Positions 24,955 through 33,240 of a stretch of DNA of 64,000 nt are shown here, piece by piece (the first letter of the stretch is position 1; each line of letters starts with the position of its first letter). The position numbers were made by a program, and so were the translations under genes. Under the pieces are notes generated by a model. The model searched no databases. It worked only from the letters and a program-made list of their open reading frames with translations, and was not told the DNA's origin. The DNA comes from Defluviicoccus sp. (lineage in GTDB: Bacteria > Pseudomonadota > Alphaproteobacteria > MPNO01). The stretch covers positions 1 to 64,000 of the forward strand of contig JAJEHI010000140.1 in assembly GCA_022823775.1 (NCBI GenBank), read 5' to 3'.

Positions 24955-25917
24955 TCACGGCGCGCCGCTCAGTGTCGTCTTGAATCGCTCGGTCGCGCGG
25001 ACCAGCGCGGCGCGGATGCCGGGGTCCATCGCCGAATGGCCGGAATCCGGCACCACGACATACTCCGCCTCCGGCCAGGCGCGGCGGAGCGCGTCCGCCG
25101 TGACGATCGGACAGACCATGTCGTAGCGCCCCTGGACGACGATCCCGGGGAGATGGCGGATGCGGTCGATGCCGGCGAGCAGCGCGCCGGGCTCCAGAAA
25201 AACGCGGTTGTGGAAATAGTGAGCCTCGATGCGGGCGAGCCCCACCGCCATCGAGTCCTCGCCGAAGGCGGCGACGGTCTCGGGGCTCGGAAGCAGGGTG
25301 GAGCACGCGCCTTCGTAGCGGCTCCACGCGCGCGCCGCCGGCAGCAGCACCGCCGGGTCCCGGCTCGACAGGCGGCGGCGATAGGCGGTGAGAATGTCCG
25401 CCTTCTCGTCTTCGTCGAGAATCTCCGTCAGCCCGTCCCAGGCTTCCGGAAAGACGTTGCGGATTCCGTACAGGAACCAGCGGATCTCCGCCTCGCTCCC
25501 CAGGAAAATCCCGCGCAGGACGAGGCCGAGCGCGCGCTCCGGATAGGCTTCCGCATAGGCAAGGGCGAGCGTGCTGCCCCACGAGCCGCCGAAGAGCAGC
25601 CATGCGTCGATTTCGAGCATGGCGCGGAGGCGCTCCATGTCCGCGATCAGGTGCTGCGTCGTGTTGTCCCGGATCTCTCCGGCCGGCGTGGACCGGCCCG
25701 CGCCGCGCTGGTCGAAAATCACGATCCGGTAACGGGCCGGGTCGAAAAACCGCCGGTGCGCGGGGATCGCGCCCGCGCCGGGTCCGCCGTGCAGGAAGAC
25801 CACGGGCGTTCCCTCGGGGTTGCCCGAGACCTCCCAATAGAGGCTGTGCAGCGCATCGACGGCGAGCCGTCCGCTGTCGTACGGTTCGATGGGAGGGAAG
25901 AGCTGCTCACGCGCCAT
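24955..25917 (-). CDS. pip: Proline iminopeptidase
   Basis: An alpha/beta hydrolase of 320 residues in the prolyl aminopeptidase family, which removes N-terminal proline from peptides in the cytoplasm. The oxyanion segment is FLHGGPGAG near residue 42, DQRGAGRS near 75, the nucleophile Ser in FGGSWGSTLALAYAE near 110, the Asp in QGRYDMVCP and the His in DSGHSAMD. These make a complete catalytic triad. It diverges from the nuclease-fold gene, with only about 25 bp between the two starts. Confidence 0.93.
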   Translation of the reverse strand: MAREQLFPPIEPYDSGRLAVDALHSLYWEVSGNPEGTPVVFLHGGPGAGAIPAHRRFFDPARYRIVIFDQRGAGRSTPAGEIRDNTTQHLIADMERLRAMLEIDAWLLFGGSWGSTLALAYAEAYPERALGLVLRGIFLGSEAEIRWFLYGIRNVFPEAWDGLTEILDEDEKADILTAYRRRLSSRDPAVLLPAARAWSRYEGACSTLLPSPETVAAFGEDSMAVGLARIEAHYFHNRVFLEPGALLAGIDRIRHLPGIVVQGRYDMVCPIVTADALRRAWPEAEYVVVPDSGHSAMDPGIRAALVRATERFKTTLSGAP

Positions 25918-25941
25918 CTGAAATTTCCGCGCCCCGACCGG

Positions 25942-26754
25942 TTGCTCGGCCCCGCGGCGGGCGCGGCATTCTACCGACCCCCCGCCGCATGGCAAATCGC
26001 GGCGCTCCTCCTGTGCTGGCACGAACCGGCCGGCGCCGAGACCGTGCGGCGGGGGGTGGTGGACTCCGTCATCGACGGCGACACGCTGATGCTGCAGGGC
26101 GGCGCGCAGGTCCGGCTGGTCGGCATCCAGGCGCCCAAACTGGCGCTCGGTCGCCCGGGATTGCGGGACTGGCCTCTCGCAACCGAAGCGAAGGAATTGC
26201 TCGAAGCGCTGGTCCTCGGTGCCCCGGTCAAGCTGGTCTATGGCGGGCGCAGGGTCGACCGCCACCGCCGGATCCTCGCCCATCTGGAGCGCAAGGCCGC
26301 ACCCGGCGCCGCTCTCTGGGTGCAGGGCGAGATGCTGAGAACCGGCCTCGCGCGCGTCTACACCTTCCCCGACAACCGGGCGCGGGCGGAACGGATGCTG
26401 GCGCTCGAACGGGAGGCGCGGGCCGCCAGACGGGGTATCTGGAGGCTGCGCTATTACCGGATCCTCGGTCCGGAAGAGACACGGCGCCATATCGGCAGCT
26501 TCCGGCTGGTGGAAGGGAAGGTGCTCGATGCGGCCGTCGTGCGCGGGCGGGGATACCTCAATTTCGGTCCCGACTGGCGCACCGACTTCACGATTTCCGT
26601 CGCGCGGAAACATCGCCGGCGGTTCCGCCGCGCCGGGATCGACATCGCCGCTCTCTCCGGACGCCCCGTGCGTGTGCGGGGCTGGCTCGCGTGGCAGAAT
26701 GGGCCGATGATCGAAGCGACCCACCCGGAACAGCTGGAGGTGATCGGGCCGTGA
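25942..26754 (+). CDS. Exported SNase-fold (thermonuclease-like) protein lacking key active-site residues
   Basis: This 270-residue protein has a hydrophobic N-terminus (AAWQIAALLLCWHEPAGA, probable cleavage after AGA) and a TNase-like domain from VVDSVIDGDTLML to VDRHRRILAHL. The two early Asp residues (DGD) and Arg residues corresponding to Arg35 and Arg87 of staphylococcal nuclease are present. The motif equivalent to VDTPE reads IQAPK, so the Ca-binding Asp40 is Gln and the catalytic Glu43 is Lys; nuclease activity is doubtful. The only fitting start is TTG at 25942. Its stop overlaps the next gene's GTG. Confidence 0.75.
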   Translation: MLGPAAGAAFYRPPAAWQIAALLLCWHEPAGAETVRRGVVDSVIDGDTLMLQGGAQVRLVGIQAPKLALGRPGLRDWPLATEAKELLEALVLGAPVKLVYGGRRVDRHRRILAHLERKAAPGAALWVQGEMLRTGLARVYTFPDNRARAERMLALEREARAARRGIWRLRYYRILGPEETRRHIGSFRLVEGKVLDAAVVRGRGYLNFGPDWRTDFTISVARKHRRRFRRAGIDIAALSGRPVRVRGWLAWQNGPMIEATHPEQLEVIGP

Positions 26755-28247
26755 AGCCCCGGCGGCCGGCGATCTTCGCCATCCTGGCCGCGGCCGTTCT
26801 CGCGGGCGGTCTCGGCGGTTGCTCCGTCAATCCCGCCACCGGCGAGAGGGTCTTCACCGGCGGCGTCTCGGGTGTCCAGGAGAAGGCGGTCGGCCGCAAG
26901 GCGCACCCGCAAATTCTCGGCGAGCTCGGTCCCAGGTATGAGGACGAAGAGCTCCAGAACTACGTCAATTCGGTCGGACAGTTGCTGGCCCGCACCGTTG
27001 AACGCCGGGATCTGAAATACACCTTCACGATCGTCGATTCCGATACCGTCAACGCGTTCGCGGTCCCCGGCGGCTACATCTACATCACGCGGGGGCTCCT
27101 CGCGCTGTTCGGCGACGAGGCGGAGCTTGCCGGCGTGCTCGGCCACGAGCTCGGGCACATTACCGCCCTGCACTACGCGCGCGGCCAGGGCCAGGCCATT
27201 CTGGCGCAGATCGGCGTGCTGGCCGCGGATGTGCTCACGAGACAGGCGGGCGCCGGGGCCGCGGTCAGAAACGTGTTGAGCGAGCTGAGCGGCAAAGCCG
27301 CCTTCGCCTATCTGCGGAGCCATTCGCGGGAGAACGAGTACGAATCTGACGACCTCGGCATTCGCTACATCGCGCGGGCGGGCTACGACACAAGGGGCGT
27401 CGCCCGCATGCTTGCCAAGATACGCGCGCATGCCCGCCTGCGGGCACGGCTCGCCGGCCGGTCGCCCGAGGAGATCGATCGCTTCGACTACACCGCGACC
27501 CATCCCGCCCCCGCGACGCGGGTTCGCCGCGCCCTGGAGAACGCCGCCCGGACCCCGGTGCGCGATCCGATGGTCGCGCGGGAAATTTACCTGCGGAAGA
27601 TCGACGGGCTGTTCTACGGCGGCAGCCCGGAGCAGGGATTCGTGCGCGGCCGGGCATTCATCCACCCGAAGCTGCGCTTCCGGTTCTCGGTGCCGGATAC
27701 GTTCACCCTCCACAATACCCCGAAGGCGGTGATCGCTTCCGGCGGCGGCGGGGCCCAGATAACCCTGCGGCTGCACGGCCGCGGCCGGACCCTTTCGGCG
27801 GCGGGGTTCCTGCGCGGTAGATGGACGCGGAAGCTTCCGCTCGGACGGATCGAGGAATTCACCGTCAACGGTCAACCGGCCGCGTCGGCACGCGCGGTCG
27901 CGCGGAGCGCGCGCGGCGCGGTGGATGTCCGGATCCTCGTCGTGGGCTCGCGCGAGAACAGGGTCTATGAAACGGTCTTCGTGTTTCCCAGGGGAACGGG
28001 GACCCGGCTCGATGCCGCGTACCGCGAGGTCAGGACGAGCCTGCGCGAGTTGACCGCGAGCGAGGCGGCGTCCTATCGACCGCGCCGGATCGCGGTGGTC
28101 GAGGCGCGCCCCGGCGATACGCAGGAGAGCCTCGCAAGGCGGATGGCGGTCGCGAAGCGCCCTCTGGAACATTTCCGCATGTTGAACGGGTTGAAGCCCA
28201 AGGACCGTATCGCGGCCGGGCGTCTGCTCAAGCTCATCGTCGAGTAG
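26751..28247 (+). CDS. M48-family metalloprotease lipoprotein (BepA/YfgC-like)
   Basis: A 498-residue periplasmic zinc protease. The signal peptide ends in a lipobox, LGGC, at Cys24; VPGGYIYITRGLLAL precedes the zinc motif HELGH (132-136), and the third ligand is likely the Glu in SRENEYESDDLGIRYI near 200. After about 290 a second domain follows, and the C-terminus (ARPGDTQESLARRM..LNGLKPKDRIAAGRLLKLI) is LysM-like. Homologues degrade misassembled outer-membrane proteins. The GTG start overlaps the SNase-fold stop (GTGA), so the two are coupled. Its 3' end overlaps the next, convergent gene by 14 bp. Confidence 0.9.
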   Translation: MKPRRPAIFAILAAAVLAGGLGGCSVNPATGERVFTGGVSGVQEKAVGRKAHPQILGELGPRYEDEELQNYVNSVGQLLARTVERRDLKYTFTIVDSDTVNAFAVPGGYIYITRGLLALFGDEAELAGVLGHELGHITALHYARGQGQAILAQIGVLAADVLTRQAGAGAAVRNVLSELSGKAAFAYLRSHSRENEYESDDLGIRYIARAGYDTRGVARMLAKIRAHARLRARLAGRSPEEIDRFDYTATHPAPATRVRRALENAARTPVRDPMVAREIYLRKIDGLFYGGSPEQGFVRGRAFIHPKLRFRFSVPDTFTLHNTPKAVIASGGGGAQITLRLHGRGRTLSAAGFLRGRWTRKLPLGRIEEFTVNGQPAASARAVARSARGAVDVRILVVGSRENRVYETVFVFPRGTGTRLDAAYREVRTSLRELTASEAASYRPRRIAVVEARPGDTQESLARRMAVAKRPLEHFRMLNGLKPKDRIAAGRLLKLIVE

Positions 28248-28710
28248 GCCCGGTCTCCAGAACGAGGCCGACCACCCGGCGCGCCCGGTCGTAAGCGTCG
28301 GCCTGTCCGCTCGCCCGGGGCCCGGCCACGTTGAGCGCCGCCACGCCTTCCGCCTCGATCCAGGCACGGGCGCGGGATGCGGCGGAATCGTCGTCGAGCC
28401 CGCTCATGTCGAGCACCAGGCACGGCTTTCCCAGCCGGCCCGCGGTGTCGATGGCGGCAAGGGTTCCGCCCGACGGCGCGCCCCAGGCAAGAACCAGCGT
28501 GCCGTCCGATCTTTCCACATTCCGCCCGGTCCGAACGATGTAGCGCGGGGAAGAGGTTTCGCGAAGCGGGTACCGGTCGGGGATTCGCCCGTCCTCGGCG
28601 CGGCGCCCGCGCGGGCACCATCCACCGCAGGGAAATCGCGCATCGAGAGCGGCATCGAGCGCGCCGCGGTCGACGCCGGTCTGGCCGCCGGAAAGAATTC
28701 GTTCGAGCAC
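28234..28710 (-). CDS. Putative molybdenum carrier / YpsA-like Rossmann protein
   Basis: This 158-residue protein matches the 'putative molybdenum carrier' family (Pfam PF12694, of the YpsA/SLOG Rossmann superfamily). Family features are ILSGGQTGVDRGALDAAL at 5-22, the GGWCPRGRRAEDGRIPDRYPL segment (split near 29-49), and LVLAWGAPSGGTLAA for nucleotide or ligand binding. The molybdenum role comes from structural annotation of relatives and is not shown. A molybdenum hydroxylase subunit lies 10 kb away, but no direct link is visible. Confidence 0.8.
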   Translation of the reverse strand: MLERILSGGQTGVDRGALDAALDARFPCGGWCPRGRRAEDGRIPDRYPLRETSSPRYIVRTGRNVERSDGTLVLAWGAPSGGTLAAIDTAGRLGKPCLVLDMSGLDDDSAASRARAWIEAEGVAALNVAGPRASGQADAYDRARRVVGLVLETGPTRR

Positions 28711-28737
28711 CGCGTCCGGAACGCCGCGGTCCGGGCG

Positions 28738-29238
28738 CTAGGCGGGTTTGGCGAGCACCGCCTCGAGTTTCTCCATCGCGGCGGCGTGGTCGATCTTGTC
28801 CACCAGCGCCAGCTCCTGCGCCAGCCGTTCGAGCGCGGCCTCGTACATCTGCCGCTCGGAATAAGACTGGTCCGGCTGTCCCGCGGCACGGTGCAGATCG
28901 CGGACCACCTCGGCGATCGAAACCGGATCGCCGCTGTTGATCTTGGCGTCGTATTCCTGCGCGCGTCTTGACCACATGGTCCGCTTGCCGCGGGCGCGGC
29001 CCTTGAGAGTCGTCATCGCGGTCTTCATCTTGGCCCGCGAACTGATCTTGCGGAGCCCCGAGTCCTTGACCTTGTCCACCGGCACGCGGAGCGTCATCTT
29101 TTCGGACTCGAAGGAGATCACGAACAGCTTGAGATCGAACCCGGCGACCTCGCGGTCCTCGATCCCGAGCACCTTGCCGACGCCATGCGTCGGGTAGACG
29201 ACATAGTCGCCCTTGGAAAAGGCCAATTTGGTTGCCAT
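28738..29238 (-). CDS. carD: CarD family transcriptional regulator
   Basis: A 166-residue CarD/CdnL-type protein that binds the RNA polymerase beta subunit and stabilises open promoter complexes. The N-terminal Tudor-like RNAP-interaction domain (FSKGDYVVYPTHGVGKVLGI, residues 7-26) is followed by a helical DNA-binding domain with WSRRAQEYDAKINSGD near 90 and LAQELALVDKID. Length is typical. Family knowledge suggests growth-rate and stress-linked control of rRNA and housekeeping promoters in alphaproteobacteria. It is downstream of fdxA, a common alphaproteobacterial neighbour pair. Confidence 0.94.
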   Translation of the reverse strand: MATKLAFSKGDYVVYPTHGVGKVLGIEDREVAGFDLKLFVISFESEKMTLRVPVDKVKDSGLRKISSRAKMKTAMTTLKGRARGKRTMWSRRAQEYDAKINSGDPVSIAEVVRDLHRAAGQPDQSYSERQMYEAALERLAQELALVDKIDHAAAMEKLEAVLAKPA

Positions 29239-29429
29239 CGGCCGGTCTCTACCTCATCGAAGCGGGGTATCGCCGACCGCGCCATGCGCCGACGATCCGG
29301 TTGCGCGGGGTCCTAGTCGAACCGGCCGGGCGGCGCAAGGGCAATCGGCGCAAGGGTTCGGGGCGACCGCGGACCCGCTCGAGGCGAACGGTCTCCCCGG
29401 CCGGCGCGGGCGGGCCTCCCGGCTTGCGG

Positions 29430-29768
29430 TCAGGTGCCCTCCCCCGGGTTCTCGGAAAAGTGCTCGGCGAACTTGTTCTGCACCTCGCGCCAGTCGTCGG
29501 CGTCGGCGGGAGATTCGCCCTTGCGGGTGATGTTGGGCCAGGAATCGGCATATTTTCGATTCATCTCGACCCATTCCTCCGCACCGTCGTCGGTGTCGGG
29601 GCGGATCGCCTCAACCGGGCATTCGGGCTCGCAGACACCGCAATCGATGCATTCGTCGGGGTGAATGACCAGCATGTTCTCGCCCTCGTAGAAACAATCC
29701 ACGGGGCAGACTTCCACACAGTCCATGAATTTGCACTTGATGCACATTTCATTGACGATATAGGTCAT
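29430..29768 (-). CDS. fdxA: FdxA, 7Fe ferredoxin
   Basis: A 112-residue ferredoxin of the Azotobacter FdI type. The N-terminal cysteine set [17 protein letters not shown] and second set [12 protein letters not shown] bind one [3Fe-4S] and one [4Fe-4S] cluster. The C-terminal extension ([16 protein letters not shown]) is characteristic of the group. It carries low-potential electrons in the cytoplasm; partners are not evident. It sits between the TerB-like gene and carD, all on the minus strand. Confidence 0.95.
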   Translation of the reverse strand: MTYIVNEMCIKCKFMDCVEVCPVDCFYEGENMLVIHPDECIDCGVCEPECPVEAIRPDTDDGAEEWVEMNRKYADSWPNITRKGESPADADDWREVQNKFAEHFSENPGEGT

Positions 29769-29843
29769 GTTCTCGTCACTCCCGAAGCCGTTCTCCGGCC
29801 CACCGATTTCGAAACGACAGGGAACTTAGTACCGCAGCCCCCG

Positions 29844-30350
29844 TCAGCCAACCTCTTTTCGCCCCGACGGCGGCGAGCCGGGCTCTCCGCCGGCCTCGAG
29901 CCGCGCGGCGGCACGGCGCCTAGCCATCGCGCCGTCGCGGTCCGACACGTAGATGAGCCCGCCGATGCGGCGCATGAGCTGGGCCTCGTGCGCATCGACC
30001 CGCCCGTCGGCGAGAACGACCTCCCACAGCATCTCGACCAGCGCGATACGCTCGTTGTAGCTGTAGTTGTCCTTCACCGCCCGGGTGAAGCTGAGGATTT
30101 GAACCGCCCCGTCCGCCCGGTCCTCGGCGGCCGCGAGCAGCGTTTCCGCCTCCTCCGGCCCGAGCGAAAAGCGGCGAAGCAGGATGTCGAGGATTCGACG
30201 CCGTTCCACATCGTCGAAGCTGTCGTCCACGCAGGCGGCACGGACCAGCAGCGCGGCGGCCGCGATCTGGAGCGCATCGGGGCCGCGCGACCCATCGGCC
30301 GGTCGCGCGCGGCCGCCACCGCCGAAGAGTTCCCTGATCCGGTCGATCAC
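29844..30350 (-). CDS. TerB-like (DUF533-type) tellurite resistance domain protein
   Basis: A 168-residue protein with the helical TerB-like fold: AAAALLVRAACVDDSFDDVERRRI holds the acidic DD..D..E pattern, and LVEMLWEVVLADGRVDAHE carries the second acidic site. TerB-like proteins bind divalent metal; many act outside tellurite resistance and this one's role is unknown. Start is GTG at 30350, overlapping the S4-gene stop (GTGA), so helicase, S4 protein and this gene are translationally coupled. Confidence 0.82.
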   Translation of the reverse strand: MIDRIRELFGGGGRARPADGSRGPDALQIAAAALLVRAACVDDSFDDVERRRILDILLRRFSLGPEEAETLLAAAEDRADGAVQILSFTRAVKDNYSYNERIALVEMLWEVVLADGRVDAHEAQLMRRIGGLIYVSDRDGAMARRRAAARLEAGGEPGSPPSGRKEVG

Positions 30351-30625
30351 GGCCCGCCCGCCTCCGGGATGGTCTCGTAGAGCGACCGGGCCTCCGCCGG
30401 CGGTCCGCGCCGGGTGCCGACGGCGAGCACCCGCACCACCCTTATGTCGCGAGCCGTCGGAACGGTGAGGACGCTGCCCCGCGTCACCCGGTGATCGGCC
30501 TTTCTGATGACCCTTCCATCGACCCGGATCCGACCCTCGCGGCAGAGTCGGCTCGCCCTTGTGCGGCTCTTGAACATTCGGGCGTACCAGAGCCACTTGT
30601 CGATCCGGATGGCGTCTTCGGTCAT
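30347..30625 (-). CDS. S4-domain RNA-binding protein (Hsp15/HslR-like)
   Basis: A 92-residue protein that is almost wholly an S4 RNA-binding domain: IRIDKWLWYARMFKSRTRAS at 6-25, then CREGRIRVDGRVIRK and VTRGSVLTVP. Escherichia coli Hsp15 of this family binds free 50S subunits with stalled nascent chains. The ATG (30625) overlaps the helicase stop as ATGA. Coupling to a Suv3-like helicase suggests RNA metabolism; this is inference. Confidence 0.9.
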   Translation of the reverse strand: MTEDAIRIDKWLWYARMFKSRTRASRLCREGRIRVDGRVIRKADHRVTRGSVLTVPTARDIRVVRVLAVGTRRGPPAEARSLYETIPEAGGP

Positions 30626-33105
30626 GCCGGCCTGCCGATTTCCTGGAGCTTGGCGAACGGCGAGCTCGGATCGCGCATCCGCCGCGTCCGCTTCGCGCCG
30701 GATCGCTTGCGCCCGGATCGCACGAAGCGGGCGCCGTCGGTGCCGTTTCGCGCGCTGTAGCCGAGATCGGCCAGAACCGGCCGCGCCTGCTCTTCCGTAA
30801 TCCCGACAAGCGACAGCATGTCCGGCGTGAGCTCGAAAGGCGCGCGGCGCGCGGCGCGGGCGAGCGCGATCGCGAGACGGTCGAGCATGTCGATACGGAT
30901 CGCCCGCCCGCCGACGATGCGATAGCCGCAGGCCGCGTAGAATGCGGGGTCGACGCCGGCTTCCGGCGCCACCGAACAGAGGCCCGGCGGCGGGGCGGGG
31001 CGCGCCGGACATCCTGCGTGGACCGACCAGAGGAGCGCGCGGAGGCTCGCCGATTTCGGCTTGACGAGCGCCGGCAGGTAGACCGCCTCGATACCGAACC
31101 GGACGCCCAGCGCGCGCATGCGCCGCCTGTCCCTCTGCCCGAGATCGGCGATCAGCGAGCGGACCGAACGCCGCGGCAGCGAACCCAGCGCCTCGGCCAG
31201 CTGATAGATGAGCCCCCGTGCCGCGCCGGAAAAACCGGCGTCGCGGAGCGCGAACAGCGGCGCGAATCGCGCCTCGAGACAGGCGGCGAGCCAGCGCTCG
31301 AGCCGACGCCGCGCGCGCACCGCCGCGTCCTTGCCGAGGCTTTCGTCGGCGTGCAGCGCGATCCGCGGTTCGAGAATGCCCGCGCCCGCCGAGAGCCGCG
31401 CGACCGGCCGCTCGCGCCAGACGATCGAGCCGTCGTCGCGCAGCGCGAACCCGTCATCCGGTTCCGCGGCGAGGTCGGCCGCGGCATCGCCCAGCCGGCG
31501 GCGCAGCAGGCTGCCGGCCACCGCCATCGCTTCCCGTTCGGTGAAGGCGCTCTCCGGGCCGGCGGGGACGAAGCGCAACCCTTCCACCCGCCCGACGGGC
31601 TCGCCCGCGACCCGCACCGTGCCGTCCGGATCGATCGTTGCGCCGCGCGACGGCTTGTCCCGCGCCCGGTTGAGGAGCGCCGCCCGGCGGTCCACGAAGC
31701 GCTGGGTGAGGCGTTCGTGGAGCGCGTCCGACAAGCGATCCTCGATCGCCCGCGCCCGCCTTTGCCAGGCCTTGCTGTCGTCCACCCAGTCGCCGCGATG
31801 GGCGATATAGGTCCAGGTGCGCACATGGGCGATGCGCGCCATCAGCGTGTCGATCTCCCCCTCCGTCCGGTCGAGGCTGGCGATCTGGCCGGCGATCCAG
31901 TCGGTCGGCAGTCGCTCGGCGGGACCCGAGAGGTGGCCGAACACGGTGGCGAGAAGCCTTGTGTGCTCTTCGGCCATGGTCTTCCGGTAATCGGGTATCT
32001 GGCAGACGTCCCATAACAGGTGGAGCGCGGCCCCGCCCGCGGCGCGGCCCCGGATCGCCTCGTCCCCGAGAAGGGACGCCAGCGCCCGCCTGTCGTCTCC
32101 CTCCCGCGCGCGTACCAGCTCCGGGCGCGGAGGCGGGGCATCGAGGCTTTCCAGCAGCGCCTCGGGCGAGCGGAAGTCGAGCGCCGCGCTGCGCCACTGG
32201 AGCGCGGTCAGCGGCTTGAAGCTGTGGCTCTCGATGGCCTCCACCGTCTCGGGCTCGAATGCGTCGAGACCCACCGTCGTCCCGAACGTGCCGTCGTTCA
32301 TGTAGCGACCGGCGCGGCCCGCGATCTGGGCCAGTTCCGAGACCCCGAGCTCCCGGCGGAGCCTGCCGTCGAACTTCTTGCGCTCGAAGAAGGCCACATG
32401 GTCGACCCGCATGTTGAGCCCCATGCCGATCGCGTCGGTGGCGACGAGGAAATCGACCTCGCCCGCCTGATACATGCCGACCTGGGCGTTGCGGGTGCGA
32501 GGGCTGAGCGCGCCCAGCACGATGGCGGCGCCGCCGCGCTGGCGCCGAAGCAGCTCGGCGATCTCGTAGACCCGGCCGGCGGAAAACGCGATCACCGCGC
32601 TGCGGGGCGGCAGGCGGGTGAGCTTCCTGGTTCCGGAATAGGCGAGGCGGGACAGTCGCGGGCGGCTCATGAACTCGGCCTCGGGCACCAGCCTGCGGAT
32701 CAGGGGGCGCATGGTGTCGGCGCCGAGGAACATGGTCTCCGCCTCTCCCCGCGCGCGGAGCAGCCGGTCGGTGAAGACATGGCCGCGCTCGGGATCGGCG
32801 CACATCTGGATCTCGTCGACGGCGAGGAAGTCGAAGCGGCGTTCGAGCGGCATCGATTCGGCCGTGCACAGGAAATAGCGCGCCCTGGCGGGCACGATCT
32901 TCTCCTCGCCGGTTACCAGCGCGACATTGCGCGCGCCCTTCAGGCGAACCACGCGGTCATAGTTTTCGCGCGCGAGAAGCCTGAGCGGAAAGCCGATGAC
33001 GCCGCTCGGATGGCCGAGCAGCCGCTCGATCGCGAAATGCGTTTTTCCGGTGTTGGTCGGACCGAGAACGGCGGTGACGGAGGCGCGCGGCCCGGTAGCG
33101 GACAT
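30622..33105 (-). CDS. Suv3-like DEAD/H-box RNA helicase
   Basis: An 827-residue superfamily 2 helicase of the Suv3 type found in alphaproteobacteria and mitochondria. Walker A is GPTNTGKTHFAIERLLGHP (14-32); Walker B is FLAVDEIQM with the DEIQ box; the C-terminal helicase motif is QIAGRAGRY near 285. The N-terminal part is typical, and residues after about 500 form the long bacterial extension with basic segments. Mitochondrial SUV3 acts with RNA degradation; the bacterial role is unproven. It is divergent from htpG. Confidence 0.92.
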   Translation of the reverse strand: MSATGPRASVTAVLGPTNTGKTHFAIERLLGHPSGVIGFPLRLLARENYDRVVRLKGARNVALVTGEEKIVPARARYFLCTAESMPLERRFDFLAVDEIQMCADPERGHVFTDRLLRARGEAETMFLGADTMRPLIRRLVPEAEFMSRPRLSRLAYSGTRKLTRLPPRSAVIAFSAGRVYEIAELLRRQRGGAAIVLGALSPRTRNAQVGMYQAGEVDFLVATDAIGMGLNMRVDHVAFFERKKFDGRLRRELGVSELAQIAGRAGRYMNDGTFGTTVGLDAFEPETVEAIESHSFKPLTALQWRSAALDFRSPEALLESLDAPPPRPELVRAREGDDRRALASLLGDEAIRGRAAGGAALHLLWDVCQIPDYRKTMAEEHTRLLATVFGHLSGPAERLPTDWIAGQIASLDRTEGEIDTLMARIAHVRTWTYIAHRGDWVDDSKAWQRRARAIEDRLSDALHERLTQRFVDRRAALLNRARDKPSRGATIDPDGTVRVAGEPVGRVEGLRFVPAGPESAFTEREAMAVAGSLLRRRLGDAAADLAAEPDDGFALRDDGSIVWRERPVARLSAGAGILEPRIALHADESLGKDAAVRARRRLERWLAACLEARFAPLFALRDAGFSGAARGLIYQLAEALGSLPRRSVRSLIADLGQRDRRRMRALGVRFGIEAVYLPALVKPKSASLRALLWSVHAGCPARPAPPPGLCSVAPEAGVDPAFYAACGYRIVGGRAIRIDMLDRLAIALARAARRAPFELTPDMLSLVGITEEQARPVLADLGYSARNGTDGARFVRSGRKRSGAKRTRRMRDPSSPFAKLQEIGRPA

Positions 33106-33152
33106 GCCTCTAGAATCGGCAATTGCGGTCCGAAAAGCAAGGCCGCGCGGGT

Positions 33153-33183
33153 CTTGCAAGCAGCCGGACGCTTGCGCATATGT
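33153..33183 (+). promoter_or_regulatory. Candidate heat-shock (RpoH) promoter of htpG
   Basis: CTTG at 33153-33156 is followed by 18 bases and then CGCATATGT at 33175-33183. This resembles alphaproteobacterial sigma-32 promoters, which have a CTTG -35 core and a C-C/T-TATNT-like -10. It lies 58-88 bp before the htpG ATG, a plausible place. HtpG is normally heat inducible. The match is by eye only. Confidence 0.4.
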
Positions 33184-33240
33184 TCGCCTGAAGCGGCCGG
33201 CGGGAACCGGCGCTCAAGTCGAAGGGGTGGGGAGAAACCG

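Noticed and set aside
14429-25917. Genomic island or integrated element
   Set aside because: The genes look accessory, but no integrase, transposase, tRNA junction or change in base composition is visible; only repeats and a decayed toxin.
24898-26754. Plus-strand open frame opposite the proline iminopeptidase
   Set aside because: Residues before about 25942 have no family similarity, while the antisense frame has a complete hydrolase triad. Only the downstream SNase-fold part was kept.
32020-33240. In-frame upstream extension of htpG
   Set aside because: HtpG homology begins exactly at MGEEKLSFQTEV with a ribosome binding site before it; the extension lies opposite the Suv3-like helicase.
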